DNA of 49,513 nucleotides from Desulfobacterales bacterium. Its GTDB lineage: Bacteria; Desulfobacterota; Desulfobacteria; Desulfobacterales; JADGBH01. Shown in pieces: positions 37,834 through 46,609 of this stretch. Both the position numbers and the translations under genes were made by a program. The notes below the pieces were generated by a model. It was not told the DNA's origin. It was given only the letters and a program-made list of their open reading frames with translations, and ran no database searches. Location of the stretch: the NCBI GenBank assembly GCA_015231595.1, contig JADGBH010000030.1, positions 1-49,513 of the forward strand, read 5' to 3'. Numbering within the stretch: the stretch's first letter is position 1; each line of letters opens with the position of its first letter.

Positions 37834-38622
37834 TTATATATTTAAAACAATTCCTATTGGACAGTGGTCAGATCCATATATATCATTTTCTATAGTTAGC
37901 TCTTTTATCCATCCTTTATCAATGATATCTTTTGTAACAAAAAAATAGTCAATACGCCAACCAATATTTTTTTCTCTCGCATTAAATCTATAGGACCACC
38001 ACGAATATTTCACAGTATCTGGATGGTAATAACGAAAAGCATCAATAAAGCCCATTTGAGTAATCTTATCAAGCCAGTCCCGTTCTATCCTTAAAAATCC
38101 GGAATTTTTTTCATTGGCTTTAGGATTTTTTAAATCAATCTCATTGTGAGCGGTATTAAAATCTCCAGATATTATTAAACTTCTTCCTTTTTTTTGATAA
38201 TTATCAGCATATTCAAAAAAATGTTTATAAAAGTTTAATTTGTAATTAAGCCTGACTTCATCTTTTTGCCCATTAGGAAAATAAATATTAAAGAAAATAA
38301 AGTCTTGAAAATCAATCTCAATAATGCGTCCTTCGTCATCATATTCAGGTATTCCTATTCCATATTTAGTATGAGTTGGGGTTATTTTACTGTATACTCC
38401 AACACCACTATATCCTTTTTTTATTTTACAGTGAGACCATATAGATTCATAACCTTTAATATTTTTTATTTCATCAGTCAATTGGGAATCTTGAATTTTT
38501 GTTTCCTGCATACCAAATATGTCTGCTTTCAGTAATTCAAAAGATTGGAAAAAATTTTTTTTTAATGAAGCCCTAATCCCGTTTACATTCCATGATATTA
38601 TTTTTATGCTTTTATTTTTCAT
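37834..38622 (-). CDS. exodeoxyribonuclease III / AP endonuclease
   Basis: This ExoIII/ExoA-type base-excision-repair enzyme has 262 residues. The motifs appear in order: SWNVNGIRA, the metal ligand in MQETKIQ, SGDFNTAHNEIDL, the DNA-contact KYSWWSYR and the catalytic GSDHCPIGI. It hydrolyses abasic-site phosphodiesters and 3' blocked ends. It lies between copA and a hybrid kinase gene on the same strand with gaps of 36 and 26 nt. Full length and intact. I cannot separate xthA from exoA naming. Confidence 0.95.
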   Translation of the reverse strand: MKNKSIKIISWNVNGIRASLKKNFFQSFELLKADIFGMQETKIQDSQLTDEIKNIKGYESIWSHCKIKKGYSGVGVYSKITPTHTKYGIGIPEYDDEGRIIEIDFQDFIFFNIYFPNGQKDEVRLNYKLNFYKHFFEYADNYQKKGRSLIISGDFNTAHNEIDLKNPKANEKNSGFLRIERDWLDKITQMGFIDAFRYYHPDTVKYSWWSYRFNAREKNIGWRIDYFFVTKDIIDKGWIKELTIENDIYGSDHCPIGIVLNI

Positions 38623-38648
38623 GAGCTCACTTTTTTTGTCCTTAAAAA

Positions 38649-41609
38649 TTATTTCTGCAATATAATATTTAACTCTATTTCAAGACTTTTTATTAAAGAC
38701 TCGTTAATAGGTTTATTATTTATACATAAATTATCAATTGTTCTCGCTATATTTTTTATTTTTTTTGCACCTATACTTTCAGCTGATTCTTTAAGGAACG
38801 ATGCTAAACTTTTAAGGTAATCGTAATTTTTATAATGAAATGCACTCCATATTTTTTCCATTATCTGTCTATTTTCATTTATGAATTTTTCTTCTACGAT
38901 TGATAATTTTCTTTTTGTAATGAATTCTGACAATGTTTTAAATAATAATTCTCGATTTACTGGTTTTGGTATATATCCGTCAGCTCCTACACTAATGCAT
39001 TTTTCTCTATCGCCTTTCATGGCATGAGCGGTCATTGCTATAATAGGGAGGTGTTTAAATCTTTCATCAGATTTAATTTTTTTTGTCGCTTCATATCCAT
39101 CCATTTCAGGCATCTGCATATCCATTAAAACAGCTGCATAAGGATAACGATAAACTGCATCAAGTGCTTCTAATCCGTTATTTGCGACATCTACAATAAT
39201 TCCAGCTTTATTTAAAATAGCTATAGCAATGTCTTGATTAGTAATATTATCTTCCGCAAGCAGAACTCTTTTACCCCTTAATATATCGGGATAATGTATT
39301 TCTTTAAAACTTTTATCTGAATCATGTTTTGCCTTTTTTAATTCATCAAATGCGAATAAATCCATAACAGAATCAAGCATTGAAGAGGCTGTAACAGGCT
39401 TTGTTGCAAAAGCATTAAATAAATTTTTTTCTGATTCTGGTTTTGATTGGAAAAAATCTTTTCCAAAAGCGGTTAGGAGTAGTATAGGGATTGGCAGATT
39501 TAGATCATCACGGATTTTTTTAGCGGTATCTATTCCGGTAAGGCCTGGCATAAGCCAATCAAGAAAAACCATATCGAAATTTTGTTTTTTTAATTTAGAT
39601 AAAGCTTCTTTGCCTGATTCTGCAAGTTCCACTTCAAAACCAAAACTTTCCAAAATTTTTCGTATTACTAAATTACTTTCTAATACATCGTCCACGGCCA
39701 ATACTTTTAGACCTTTTAAATCATTTGGTAAGTCAATTTTATGCATTGGAGTTTCTGAAATTTCAAATATAGCAGTAAAATGAAAAGTCGTGCCTTTGCC
39801 ATATTCACTTTCTACCCATATTTCTCCGTTCATCATTTCAATTAGCTGTTTCGTTATGGCAAGTCCAAGTCCTGTACCACCGTATTTTCTTGTTGTTGAA
39901 GAATCCGCTTGTGTAAATGGCTTAAATAGAGCGGAAATATGCTGAGGCTTCATTCCTATGCCTGTATCTTGAACGGAAAATTTTAAGCCAATCTGTTTTT
40001 TTGCAGGATCGCATAAAATTGAGGATTTTTTTATGCCAAAAATGATTTTACCATTATTATCTGTAAATTTGAAAGAATTGCCTAAAAGGTTTGTTATTAT
40101 CTGCTGAAGCCTTAACGAATCTCCTATAATCGTTTGGGGAATTTCAGTATCAACATCAAAAATTAACTCAATTGATTTTTCAGAAGCTTTACTCATAAAA
40201 CTACCAGCTATTTTAGCCACTAATTCTTCAATCTCAAAAGCTTTTTTTTCTAAATCAAGCTTTCCAGCTTCAATTTTAGAAAAATCCAGTATGTCATTTA
40301 TGATGCCAAGAAGAGATTGACCTGAATTTTGAATTATTTTTAAATATTTTTCTACGGCCGGGGGTACTTCAAGATCTAATGCTAATTCAGCTGCGGCTAT
40401 TACTCCATTCATTGGTGTTCTAATTTCATGGCTCATATTTGCTAAAAATTCACTTTTTGCTTTAGCTGCTGAATCAGCAATCTCTTTTGCTTTAATGAGG
40501 TCTTTTGTTCTTTCTTCGACTCTTCTTTCAAGTTCTTTATGGGAGTTACGTAAGGCATTTTCAGCTAATTTTCTATCAGTAATATCTTCAACAAGGCCTT
40601 CTATACCATCAAATTCGTTATTTTCATCAAATAATGTCCTTGCATTTATTGAAACCCAAATTTTATCTCCCATTTTTTTATAAAATTCGCATTCAAAATC
40701 TTTAAGCAAAAAATTTTTTTTTAAAGTTCTGAAAAAAATTTTTTGATTTTCAGGATTAACGAAAAGCTGTTTTTGTATATCTGTAATATCTCCCATAAGT
40801 TCTTCTTGTGATTTATATCCTAAAATACGTCCCATAGCTGGATTTGCGTGGATGATTCGTCCATCAGATGAAATTTGAAAAATTCCTTCTAAAGCATTTT
40901 CAAAAATGCTTTTGTATTTTGCTTCTGAAAGAGCAACTTGTTCAGTTCTTCTTGCTATTTCCTGCGCCATTGTATTTACTTCTGTAATGATTGCATTTAT
41001 ATCAGTTTGAGGAACAGGAGTAAGAAAATTTTCATAGTTACCGTCAGCTATGCTTCTTATTCCTTCTGTTAATCTTGCAATGGGGTTAGCTAAAAGCTTT
41101 CTCATTATTAGCGTAGTTGATAATATTATAATTAAAAGCACAGCTGTAACAATGGAAAAGCTTGAATATATTAAAGCTTCTTGAGTTTGTTTTATCCTCT
41201 TTATGGAAAAAAAAAGCTTAACTATTCCTAATTCAATATTATTTTTAATTATTTTTTTTTCCTTGATGAGATAATTTGTATTATCTTCAGGGATGGTTTC
41301 AAAATATGAAAAATTCTTGTCTTTTATGCTTAGTCCTTCGATATAGCCTGATTTTAAATAAACTTTGGCGATTTGGTTTATCGCTGGTTTATCTATATTC
41401 CATAGTGGGGCCTCCAAAACACTTGCAAGTTCGTCCATTACTTTTATGGACATTATTTCAAGCTCTTTTTTTGCATGAAGCGAAAAATTATAATTATAGG
41501 CATAAGCTAAAATGCCCACTACAATGAATATGATCAATGAGAGCCAGAAAATCAAATCCCGTGTTACGGTTTTTTTTCTACGCAACTTTAAGAATTTTGG
41601 AATTTTCAT
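38649..41609 (-). CDS. hybrid sensor histidine kinase with a degenerate Hpt domain
   Basis: The protein has 986 residues. The order is TM1 (about 18-40), a periplasmic sensor of about 105 residues with [13 protein letters not shown]2 (about 147-169), HAMP, PAS (about 225-345), HisKA with His394 in MSHEIRTP, HATPase_c, receiver 1 (Asp684) and receiver 2 (Asp830). The C-terminal four-helix region aligns with an Hpt domain, but where AHSLKG is expected it reads [13 protein letters not shown]. The phosphorylatable His is replaced by Ser937, so the relay cannot pass through it. The architecture is otherwise a close relative of the 1173-residue kinase. Confidence 0.93.
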   Translation of the reverse strand: MKIPKFLKLRRKKTVTRDLIFWLSLIIFIVVGILAYAYNYNFSLHAKKELEIMSIKVMDELASVLEAPLWNIDKPAINQIAKVYLKSGYIEGLSIKDKNFSYFETIPEDNTNYLIKEKKIIKNNIELGIVKLFFSIKRIKQTQEALIYSSFSIVTAVLLIIILSTTLIMRKLLANPIARLTEGIRSIADGNYENFLTPVPQTDINAIITEVNTMAQEIARRTEQVALSEAKYKSIFENALEGIFQISSDGRIIHANPAMGRILGYKSQEELMGDITDIQKQLFVNPENQKIFFRTLKKNFLLKDFECEFYKKMGDKIWVSINARTLFDENNEFDGIEGLVEDITDRKLAENALRNSHKELERRVEERTKDLIKAKEIADSAAKAKSEFLANMSHEIRTPMNGVIAAAELALDLEVPPAVEKYLKIIQNSGQSLLGIINDILDFSKIEAGKLDLEKKAFEIEELVAKIAGSFMSKASEKSIELIFDVDTEIPQTIIGDSLRLQQIITNLLGNSFKFTDNNGKIIFGIKKSSILCDPAKKQIGLKFSVQDTGIGMKPQHISALFKPFTQADSSTTRKYGGTGLGLAITKQLIEMMNGEIWVESEYGKGTTFHFTAIFEISETPMHKIDLPNDLKGLKVLAVDDVLESNLVIRKILESFGFEVELAESGKEALSKLKKQNFDMVFLDWLMPGLTGIDTAKKIRDDLNLPIPILLLTAFGKDFFQSKPESEKNLFNAFATKPVTASSMLDSVMDLFAFDELKKAKHDSDKSFKEIHYPDILRGKRVLLAEDNITNQDIAIAILNKAGIIVDVANNGLEALDAVYRYPYAAVLMDMQMPEMDGYEATKKIKSDERFKHLPIIAMTAHAMKGDREKCISVGADGYIPKPVNRELLFKTLSEFITKRKLSIVEEKFINENRQIMEKIWSAFHYKNYDYLKSLASFLKESAESIGAKKIKNIARTIDNLCINNKPINESLIKSLEIELNIILQK

Positions 41610-41676
41610 TTTCCCCCCTTGATTTTTTTCATTATTTAAGCACTAATCGGTCATAATCTACAACTTTAAAATTATT

Positions 41677-42414
41677 TTACTCTCTTGTTATAGTAACAGA
41701 TTTAACAGCCATAAAGAAAAATATAATCCCGATGATAGCTAAAATAAAATAAGATGATAAATTAGGATTTTCTTCAAATGCCGCAGATCTAATAGCTTTT
41801 GACGCATGGGTAAGTGGAAGGAAATAAATAACTTTTTGAGCCCATTGGGGAAGCCTATCAATTGGGAAAAAAGTTCCTCCAAGAAATGCCATTGGGGTTA
41901 TGATAAAACTATTCAACATAGCTTGGTCAGAGTGAGATTTTACTATCATTGCAAGCCCAACAGCAAGGGAAGCAAAAATAAAGCTATTTAAAAATATAGC
42001 GAGCCAGAACAATACATTATATGAAAGAATTATCCCAAAGGAAAAACCAATTATGATTATCATTAAGACTGCTAAAAAAGAACGAGTTATACCTGCTAAA
42101 ACTTCCCCAGCAACATAAGAAAAATTGCTGATAGGAGCGGACTGAAATTCTTCAAATATATGCCAATAAAATCTGGAAATATTTATTTCGCTGGAAATAG
42201 CAAAAGCTTGTGTCATGCTGCTCATTGCAGCAATACCTGGGATTAAAAATTCCATATAACTTCGATTTCCAATAGTAACATATTTTCCCATAGCATAACC
42301 AAAAGCAATAAGATAAAGTATCGGAGAGATTGACCATGATGGGATTTGCCTTAGTAAACGACGTTTTAATATAAATAGTTCTCTTAAATAAATCGCTAAC
42401 AATCCTTTTATCAT
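41677..42414 (-). CDS. ABC-2 type exporter permease
   Basis: The 245 residues, about six membrane helices, have the ABC-2 family look (MIKGLLAIYLRELF, PILYLIAFGYAMGKYV, a late PMAFLGGTFFPIDRLPQWAQ). I start at the ATG at 42414, which overlaps the ATPase stop as ATGA. An in-frame ATG at 42480 would overlap the ATPase by 70 nt and is unlikely. It forms an exporter with the ATPase. The cargo could be a drug, lipid or polysaccharide; nothing here decides. Confidence 0.9.
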   Translation of the reverse strand: MIKGLLAIYLRELFILKRRLLRQIPSWSISPILYLIAFGYAMGKYVTIGNRSYMEFLIPGIAAMSSMTQAFAISSEINISRFYWHIFEEFQSAPISNFSYVAGEVLAGITRSFLAVLMIIIIGFSFGIILSYNVLFWLAIFLNSFIFASLAVGLAMIVKSHSDQAMLNSFIITPMAFLGGTFFPIDRLPQWAQKVIYFLPLTHASKAIRSAAFEENPNLSSYFILAIIGIIFFFMAVKSVTITRE

Positions 42415-43247
42415 TGAACTTTTTTTCCTGTTAGTGCAAGAAAAGCATCTTCTAAATTCACCCGTCTTAGGGTAAAGCATTCATCTTGACATGAATTATA
42501 ATGATTTGCATCTTCTCTTGTTTTAAAATAGATTGTTTCAATATTATCACTTATTACTCGGTCTATAGCCCATGTCCCTTGTTTTTCTATAAAATTTTGA
42601 GGATTATCGATGCTTACAATAGTTCCTTCGTTCAAAAAAGCAACTCTTTGAGCGAGAAATTCAGCTTCTTCAATATAGTGAGTAGTTAAAAAAATTGTAG
42701 CGCTTTTTTGCTGTATTTTTTTTATAAGTGCCCAAATTTTTCTTCTTATATTGGCGTCAAGTCCAACTGTAGGTTCATCTAAAAAAAGAATAACAGGCTC
42801 GTGCATTAAAGCTCTTGCAATCATAACGCGCCGCTTCATCCCTCCTGACAAATCTTTTACTATGCTTTTTTTTCGATCAATAATATCAACATATTCAAGA
42901 AGAGCATCAATTTTTTTTTTAATATTAACTATTGACATGCCGTAAAGAAGACCGTGTATAAATAGATTCTCATATACAGAAAGGTCTCTGTCTAAATTAA
43001 TGGATTGGGGCACGAATCCATATTGTCTTTTAGCCATTAAACTTTCTTTTTTAATATCAAAACCGTTTAAAAATGCGGTTCCTGATGTTGCAGATGCAAG
43101 GCCGGTAAGAATGCTTATAGTAGTTGTTTTCCCAGCTCCATTAGGTCCAAGATATGCGAATAATTCACCTTTTTGAACTTCAAGATTAATGCCTTTTAAT
43201 GCATGGAATTTTTTATAGTATTTTGTTAAATTATCAATTTTAATCAT
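42411..43247 (-). CDS. ABC exporter ATP-binding protein
   Basis: This 278-residue ATPase has Walker A GPNGAGKTT (34-42), a Q-loop region GFVPQSIN, the signature LSGGMKRR, Walker B VILFLDEP and the H-loop TTHYIEEAE. It is full length with the C-terminal domain of ABC-2 exporter ATPases. It overlaps its permease gene by four bases. A 19-codon signal-peptide-like reading frame ends 22 nt upstream. Confidence 0.94.
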   Translation of the reverse strand: MIKIDNLTKYYKKFHALKGINLEVQKGELFAYLGPNGAGKTTTISILTGLASATSGTAFLNGFDIKKESLMAKRQYGFVPQSINLDRDLSVYENLFIHGLLYGMSIVNIKKKIDALLEYVDIIDRKKSIVKDLSGGMKRRVMIARALMHEPVILFLDEPTVGLDANIRRKIWALIKKIQQKSATIFLTTHYIEEAEFLAQRVAFLNEGTIVSIDNPQNFIEKQGTWAIDRVISDNIETIYFKTREDANHYNSCQDECFTLRRVNLEDAFLALTGKKVQ

Positions 43248-43623
43248 ACCATGCTCTATAGCTGCATCCTTATGCGTAAATAGTTAAGGATAATAAAATA
43301 AAAAGCATAAATAATTTAATTTTTTTCATAGGTTGCAAATCCTTTCATGCTTCACCATTAAAAAATATTAAATATTAACGATTTGATTATTTCAAAACCT
43401 GTAGCCAATATGATTTTAAAAAAAGCAGATTTTATTAGCAATCTAAAAAAATTGAATTGTTGAACATCGATATAAAGAAATTAAATAAAAATCAATATCA
43501 ATTTTATTATTCCCCTTTTTTTAAAAAAAAGGGGAATAAATAAAATAGAAGGGGAGGGAACTATATATATAATATTATATAGGGGGATATATAATATGGG
43601 CAAAAATTATTGTTAACGTTTTT
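43248..43623. other. gene-poor region upstream of the ABC exporter
   Basis: This is mostly AT-rich non-coding sequence. It holds a 19-codon signal-peptide-like frame (43270-43329), a hairpin of TTATTCCCC and GGGGAATAA arms with T7/A8 between them (43507-43539), and a palindromic CTATATA-rich stretch (43561-43582). No further gene is seen. Confidence 0.55.
43270..43329 (-). pseudogene. possible signal-peptide remnant
   Basis: ATG AAA AAA ATT AAA... encodes 19 residues that read as a Sec signal peptide (basic start, hydrophobic core, ending IYA) followed by TAA. The same frame continues Gly-Cys after the stop, as in a lipobox. A weak AAAGGA lies upstream. It may be the relic of a lipoprotein gene or a leader peptide for the ABC exporter; evidence is thin. 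Confidence 0.3.
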
Positions 43624-43926
43624 TTATTTTTTTAATGCGTTTATTTTGTTGTATAAAGCATCAATCCTTTCGTTTAAAGCAGCTATTTTATTTGATAACT
43701 CGGCTATAGTTTCCTTTCCTGTTATCATATGAAAAAATTCAGTAATTTTATTTTTTGTATTTTCGACAAATGGAACTTGTTGTATAAATCGTTCGCTTTT
43801 CGTTAAGAATATTTCATAAGTTTCAACAGTTTTATTTTTAATCACAGCAATGAAATTTTGAAATTTTTCATAAATTTTATTTTTTTCTTTTTGAATCTCT
43901 GCTGTTGTGTTATTGTTTTCGCTCAT
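43624..43926 (-). CDS. small coiled-coil protein, unknown function
   Basis: The 100 residues are charged and almost wholly helical, with heptad-like leucine/isoleucine spacing, clearest in the last 30 residues (ELSNKIAALNERIDALYNKINAL). No signal peptide. TAAGGAAAAG precedes the ATG. The composition resembles phasin-like or structural coiled-coil proteins, but I cannot name a family. Alone on the minus strand, divergent from the 474-residue gene. Confidence 0.7.
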   Translation of the reverse strand: MSENNNTTAEIQKEKNKIYEKFQNFIAVIKNKTVETYEIFLTKSERFIQQVPFVENTKNKITEFFHMITGKETIAELSNKIAALNERIDALYNKINALKK

Positions 43927-44252
43927 ATTAATTCTTTTCCTTAAGCGTTATGTTAAGCAAATAATTATTTTGTAATTAATTTTGAACGTATATTATGACG
44001 CATCGTGTCATAAGTCAAGTATTTTTTTTAATTTTATGAAAAAATTTTTAGGAACTCCAATATTTCCCATTTAAATTTTGAAAAATTATGGAACCTTGTA
44101 ATATGAACATATGGTTTATTGCTTTTTAATGATTATTTTTAACTTTAGGTTTTTATACGTCTTGGTATATTACAGAAATGATTATTTTTTTTACTACTAA
44201 TTCAACTATCATGCTTTTTCAAATTAATTCAAACGAATAAACGGATGTTACT
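43927..44252. other. divergent intergenic region with a 7-bp inverted repeat
   Basis: No gene is seen. TTATGAC (43993-43999) and GTCATAA (44007-44013) form an inverted repeat with a 7-nt spacer about 67 nt before the coiled-coil gene start. It is a possible operator for either divergent gene. Confidence 0.5.
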
Positions 44253-45677
44253 ATGCACTATAATTTTACTAATGCTATTAAGGGAATTGCGGCAAAAAAT
44301 GGCCTTGATTTGGCGATATTGTATGTTAATCTTCTAAATAAACTTTCAGCAAATGTAGATGTTGATACATCTGCAATGCCTTTTTTCAGCTATTTATTTA
44401 GGTCTCTCAGCCAATTTGATTTTCGTAAATTTTATCTAAGTCCTTATTTAATACCACTTCCTAATGGATATAGAGGGATTTTTTTCAAGGGTAAAAACGC
44501 TCAAGAAAAATTTACAATTCAGCTTTGCTCGATGAATGAGCATTTAAATGATTTATCGCAATTTGGTGATACATTAACTGAAATTGCTTTGAAGGAAAAA
44601 CATGATAAGCAGTCGAAGGACACAACGTTTGAAATGATGGTAAAATCCACTACAGCAGTAAAAGCTTATTCCCATCAGTTAGGTATAGCTTTTTTGGAAG
44701 GTCTTTTAAATATTGTTGATCCTATTAATATTAAAAAAATGCCGGTTTCTGAACGCTGGTTGTTCAGTAATCTCAAAGGTAATGCCGGCCTCGTTGTTTC
44801 AGAGTTTCAAAAGGTTTTTCCAAGGAGCAGTAAGCTTTTAGACAGCTATGTCCATCTTAAACAATTACTGGAAATTGTCGATGGAGATCCTTCATATACC
44901 CATTATAAAATAACCTTTCAAATAATTTTTGATAAATTCAAAAAAGATTATCCCAGGATCTGCCATTATATAAAATTGTTGCAGAAGATGTTTCAATCCC
45001 GCATTATTATAAAAAATGAAGAGGGTCATAACATTGTAGAGCTTAGATTGCATGAAGATGGTCAGGGTGTTTGCTTAAAGTTGTTTACCAATAATGGTAA
45101 ATTAATTCCATTTGATGATAATAATCGTCCCTGTTTTGACGAAGCATTTGCTTTGACAGAACTCAAAGATTTTAAGTTTAATAATGTTATTCATTTCCAA
45201 ACTAATATTTTCGGATTAAAATCCGAGACATTACATATTACGATTCAATCTCAATTTCAACAAAATCAAAATGAAGGCCATTTGAGTTATCGCTTGATAA
45301 ATATTCCAAGAACTATTTTATCAGGCAGAATGTGGCATATTTTACCCCCATGGCTTATTCGCTTTGTTGTTCCAGTCAATATTGAACAACTGATTCATCA
45401 TTTTTGTCAAGTTATGGTTCATGCGAATAATGGGCAAGGCACTTTGGTAAAACTTTCATGGAATGTTGAAAAACCTGAGGATTCAATCGTAACTTTTAAT
45501 TTTTCAAGCGAGTTTTTGGATAATTTTTTTATTCGTTATGGCTTGAGAATTTTTCGATTTGTTCTTTTTCCAAGTGATCGAACATGGATTGAACTCATGC
45601 ATCTTTTAAATCTTTTTCTGTCTGCTATTGAGGAAGATTTGATTGAAATGAAAGATAAGGAAAGTGTCCCTCTGTGA
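44253..45677 (+). CDS. large protein of unknown function
   Basis: The 474 residues have no signal peptide, no clear membrane helix and no motif I recognise. There is an alternating helix/strand pattern, one stretch (about 365-380) rich in aromatic and hydrophobic residues (MWHILPPWLIRFVVPV) that might touch a membrane, and no cysteine clusters. CGGATGT lies near the ATG. It is on the same strand as the tetR operon 266 nt later but is separated by a repeat element and a promoter, so it is probably an independent unit. Confidence 0.68.
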   Translation: MHYNFTNAIKGIAAKNGLDLAILYVNLLNKLSANVDVDTSAMPFFSYLFRSLSQFDFRKFYLSPYLIPLPNGYRGIFFKGKNAQEKFTIQLCSMNEHLNDLSQFGDTLTEIALKEKHDKQSKDTTFEMMVKSTTAVKAYSHQLGIAFLEGLLNIVDPINIKKMPVSERWLFSNLKGNAGLVVSEFQKVFPRSSKLLDSYVHLKQLLEIVDGDPSYTHYKITFQIIFDKFKKDYPRICHYIKLLQKMFQSRIIIKNEEGHNIVELRLHEDGQGVCLKLFTNNGKLIPFDDNNRPCFDEAFALTELKDFKFNNVIHFQTNIFGLKSETLHITIQSQFQQNQNEGHLSYRLINIPRTILSGRMWHILPPWLIRFVVPVNIEQLIHHFCQVMVHANNGQGTLVKLSWNVEKPEDSIVTFNFSSEFLDNFFIRYGLRIFRFVLFPSDRTWIELMHLLNLFLSAIEEDLIEMKDKESVPL

Positions 45678-45703
45678 ATAATCCATTTTTGATAACGTCA
45701 GAT

Positions 45704-45797
45704 AAAAAAATGACACATCATTTCTATTTTTAGATAAATAAAATTGTAGCCCCAATACTTTTAGCCTTAATCATCTGAACAGTATGTCATTTTTTTT
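45704..45797. repeat. short element with terminal inverted repeats, full form
   Basis: The ends AAAAAAATGACA (45704-45715) and TGTCATTTTTTT (45786-45797) are perfect inverted repeats. The interior carries CTATTTTTAG, then 31 nt absent from the 17457-17510 copy, then CCTTAATCATCTGA. The shared part is about 90% alike by eye. It lies between the 474-residue gene and tetR, and its T-rich right end could terminate transcription. Confidence 0.75.
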
Positions 45798-45886
45798 GTT
45801 TTTTTAGAATCCCCAGTCTATCATATCAAGAAAATTTTTAAACTTATCAATAATCCTGCCTTATCAAAAAAGGCGTATAATTTTTC

Positions 45887-45919
45887 TTGACATTTTATCT
45901 ACCACTTGGTAGATAAAAT
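45887..45919 (+). promoter_or_regulatory. tetR promoter with overlapping operator palindrome
   Basis: TTGACA (45887-45892) is a consensus -35. It overlaps ATTTTATCTACC (45892-45903) and GGTAGATAAAAT (45908-45919), perfect 12-bp arms with spacer ACTT. A TetR dimer bound here would cover the core promoter, which fits autorepression of the tetR, acyl-CoA dehydrogenase and hydratase operon. The -10 is not clear-cut. Confidence 0.7.
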
Positions 45920-45943
45920 TTTATCAAACGATAGGGAGATGGA

Positions 45944-46609
45944 ATGAAAATATCATCTAATAACAATAAAGACGTATTAACTGACATCAAAAAACGTATT
46001 TTAGAAGAATCAATACGTCTTTTTGCATCAAAAGGTTTTGATGGCACGTCTATTCAACAAATAGCCGATGCTGTTGGAATTAAAAAACCTTCATTAATTT
46101 ATCATTTTAATTCAAAAGATGAACTGCGCCAACAAGTATATGAGTATCTTTTAGGACATTGGAAAGAGGAACTCCCCAAATTGCTTTCATCAGCATCAAA
46201 TGAATATGACAGGTTTTCTTCAGTAGTTAGAGCTCTTGTGGAGTATTTTCTTGAAAATTCCAACAGAAGTCGTCTTGCCATACGAGAAATGCTTGACCGG
46301 CCAGAATATTTCAAAAGCCTTGTCAAACAGCATCTTAGCCCTTGGGTTAAACTTGTTACAGATTATATTCAGCTTGGAAAAAAACTTGGATTAGTTAAAA
46401 AAGATGTGGATCCTGAAGCCTATATTGTCAATGTCATCATGATGGCAATCGGGACAGTATCAGTAGGTAATGTTATATCGTCAATATTTGAAAAAGAAAA
46501 TACAGATTATATTGGGCCTTTAACAAACGAGCTTGAGCGTATAGCTCGATATAGTTTATTACAAAATCCTTTTCCGAACCAAAAAATGGAGGATAAAAAT
46601 GAGTACTAA
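45944..46609 (+). CDS. TetR-family transcriptional repressor
   Basis: The 221 residues have an N-terminal helix-turn-helix (about 15-62; FASKGFDGTSIQQIADAVGIKKPSLIYHFNSKDEL) and a helical ligand-binding C-terminal domain. AGGGAGATGG precedes the ATG. It overlaps the acyl-CoA dehydrogenase gene by 11 nt. With the upstream operator it likely represses its own operon and responds to an acyl-CoA or fatty acid, by analogy with FadR/PsrA-type TetR proteins; the effector is inferred. Confidence 0.93.
   Translation: MKISSNNNKDVLTDIKKRILEESIRLFASKGFDGTSIQQIADAVGIKKPSLIYHFNSKDELRQQVYEYLLGHWKEELPKLLSSASNEYDRFSSVVRALVEYFLENSNRSRLAIREMLDRPEYFKSLVKQHLSPWVKLVTDYIQLGKKLGLVKKDVDPEAYIVNVIMMAIGTVSVGNVISSIFEKENTDYIGPLTNELERIARYSLLQNPFPNQKMEDKNEY

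Noticed and set aside
43507..43539. TTATTCCCC/GGGGAATAA hairpin as terminator of the coiled-coil gene
   Set aside because: Position fits (85 nt past the stop) but no U-tract follows on the minus strand; role left undecided.
43594..43614. Six-codon ATG frame after an AGGGGG purine run
   Set aside because: Far too short, and the G-rich run is part of AT-rich palindromic spacer; no support for translation.
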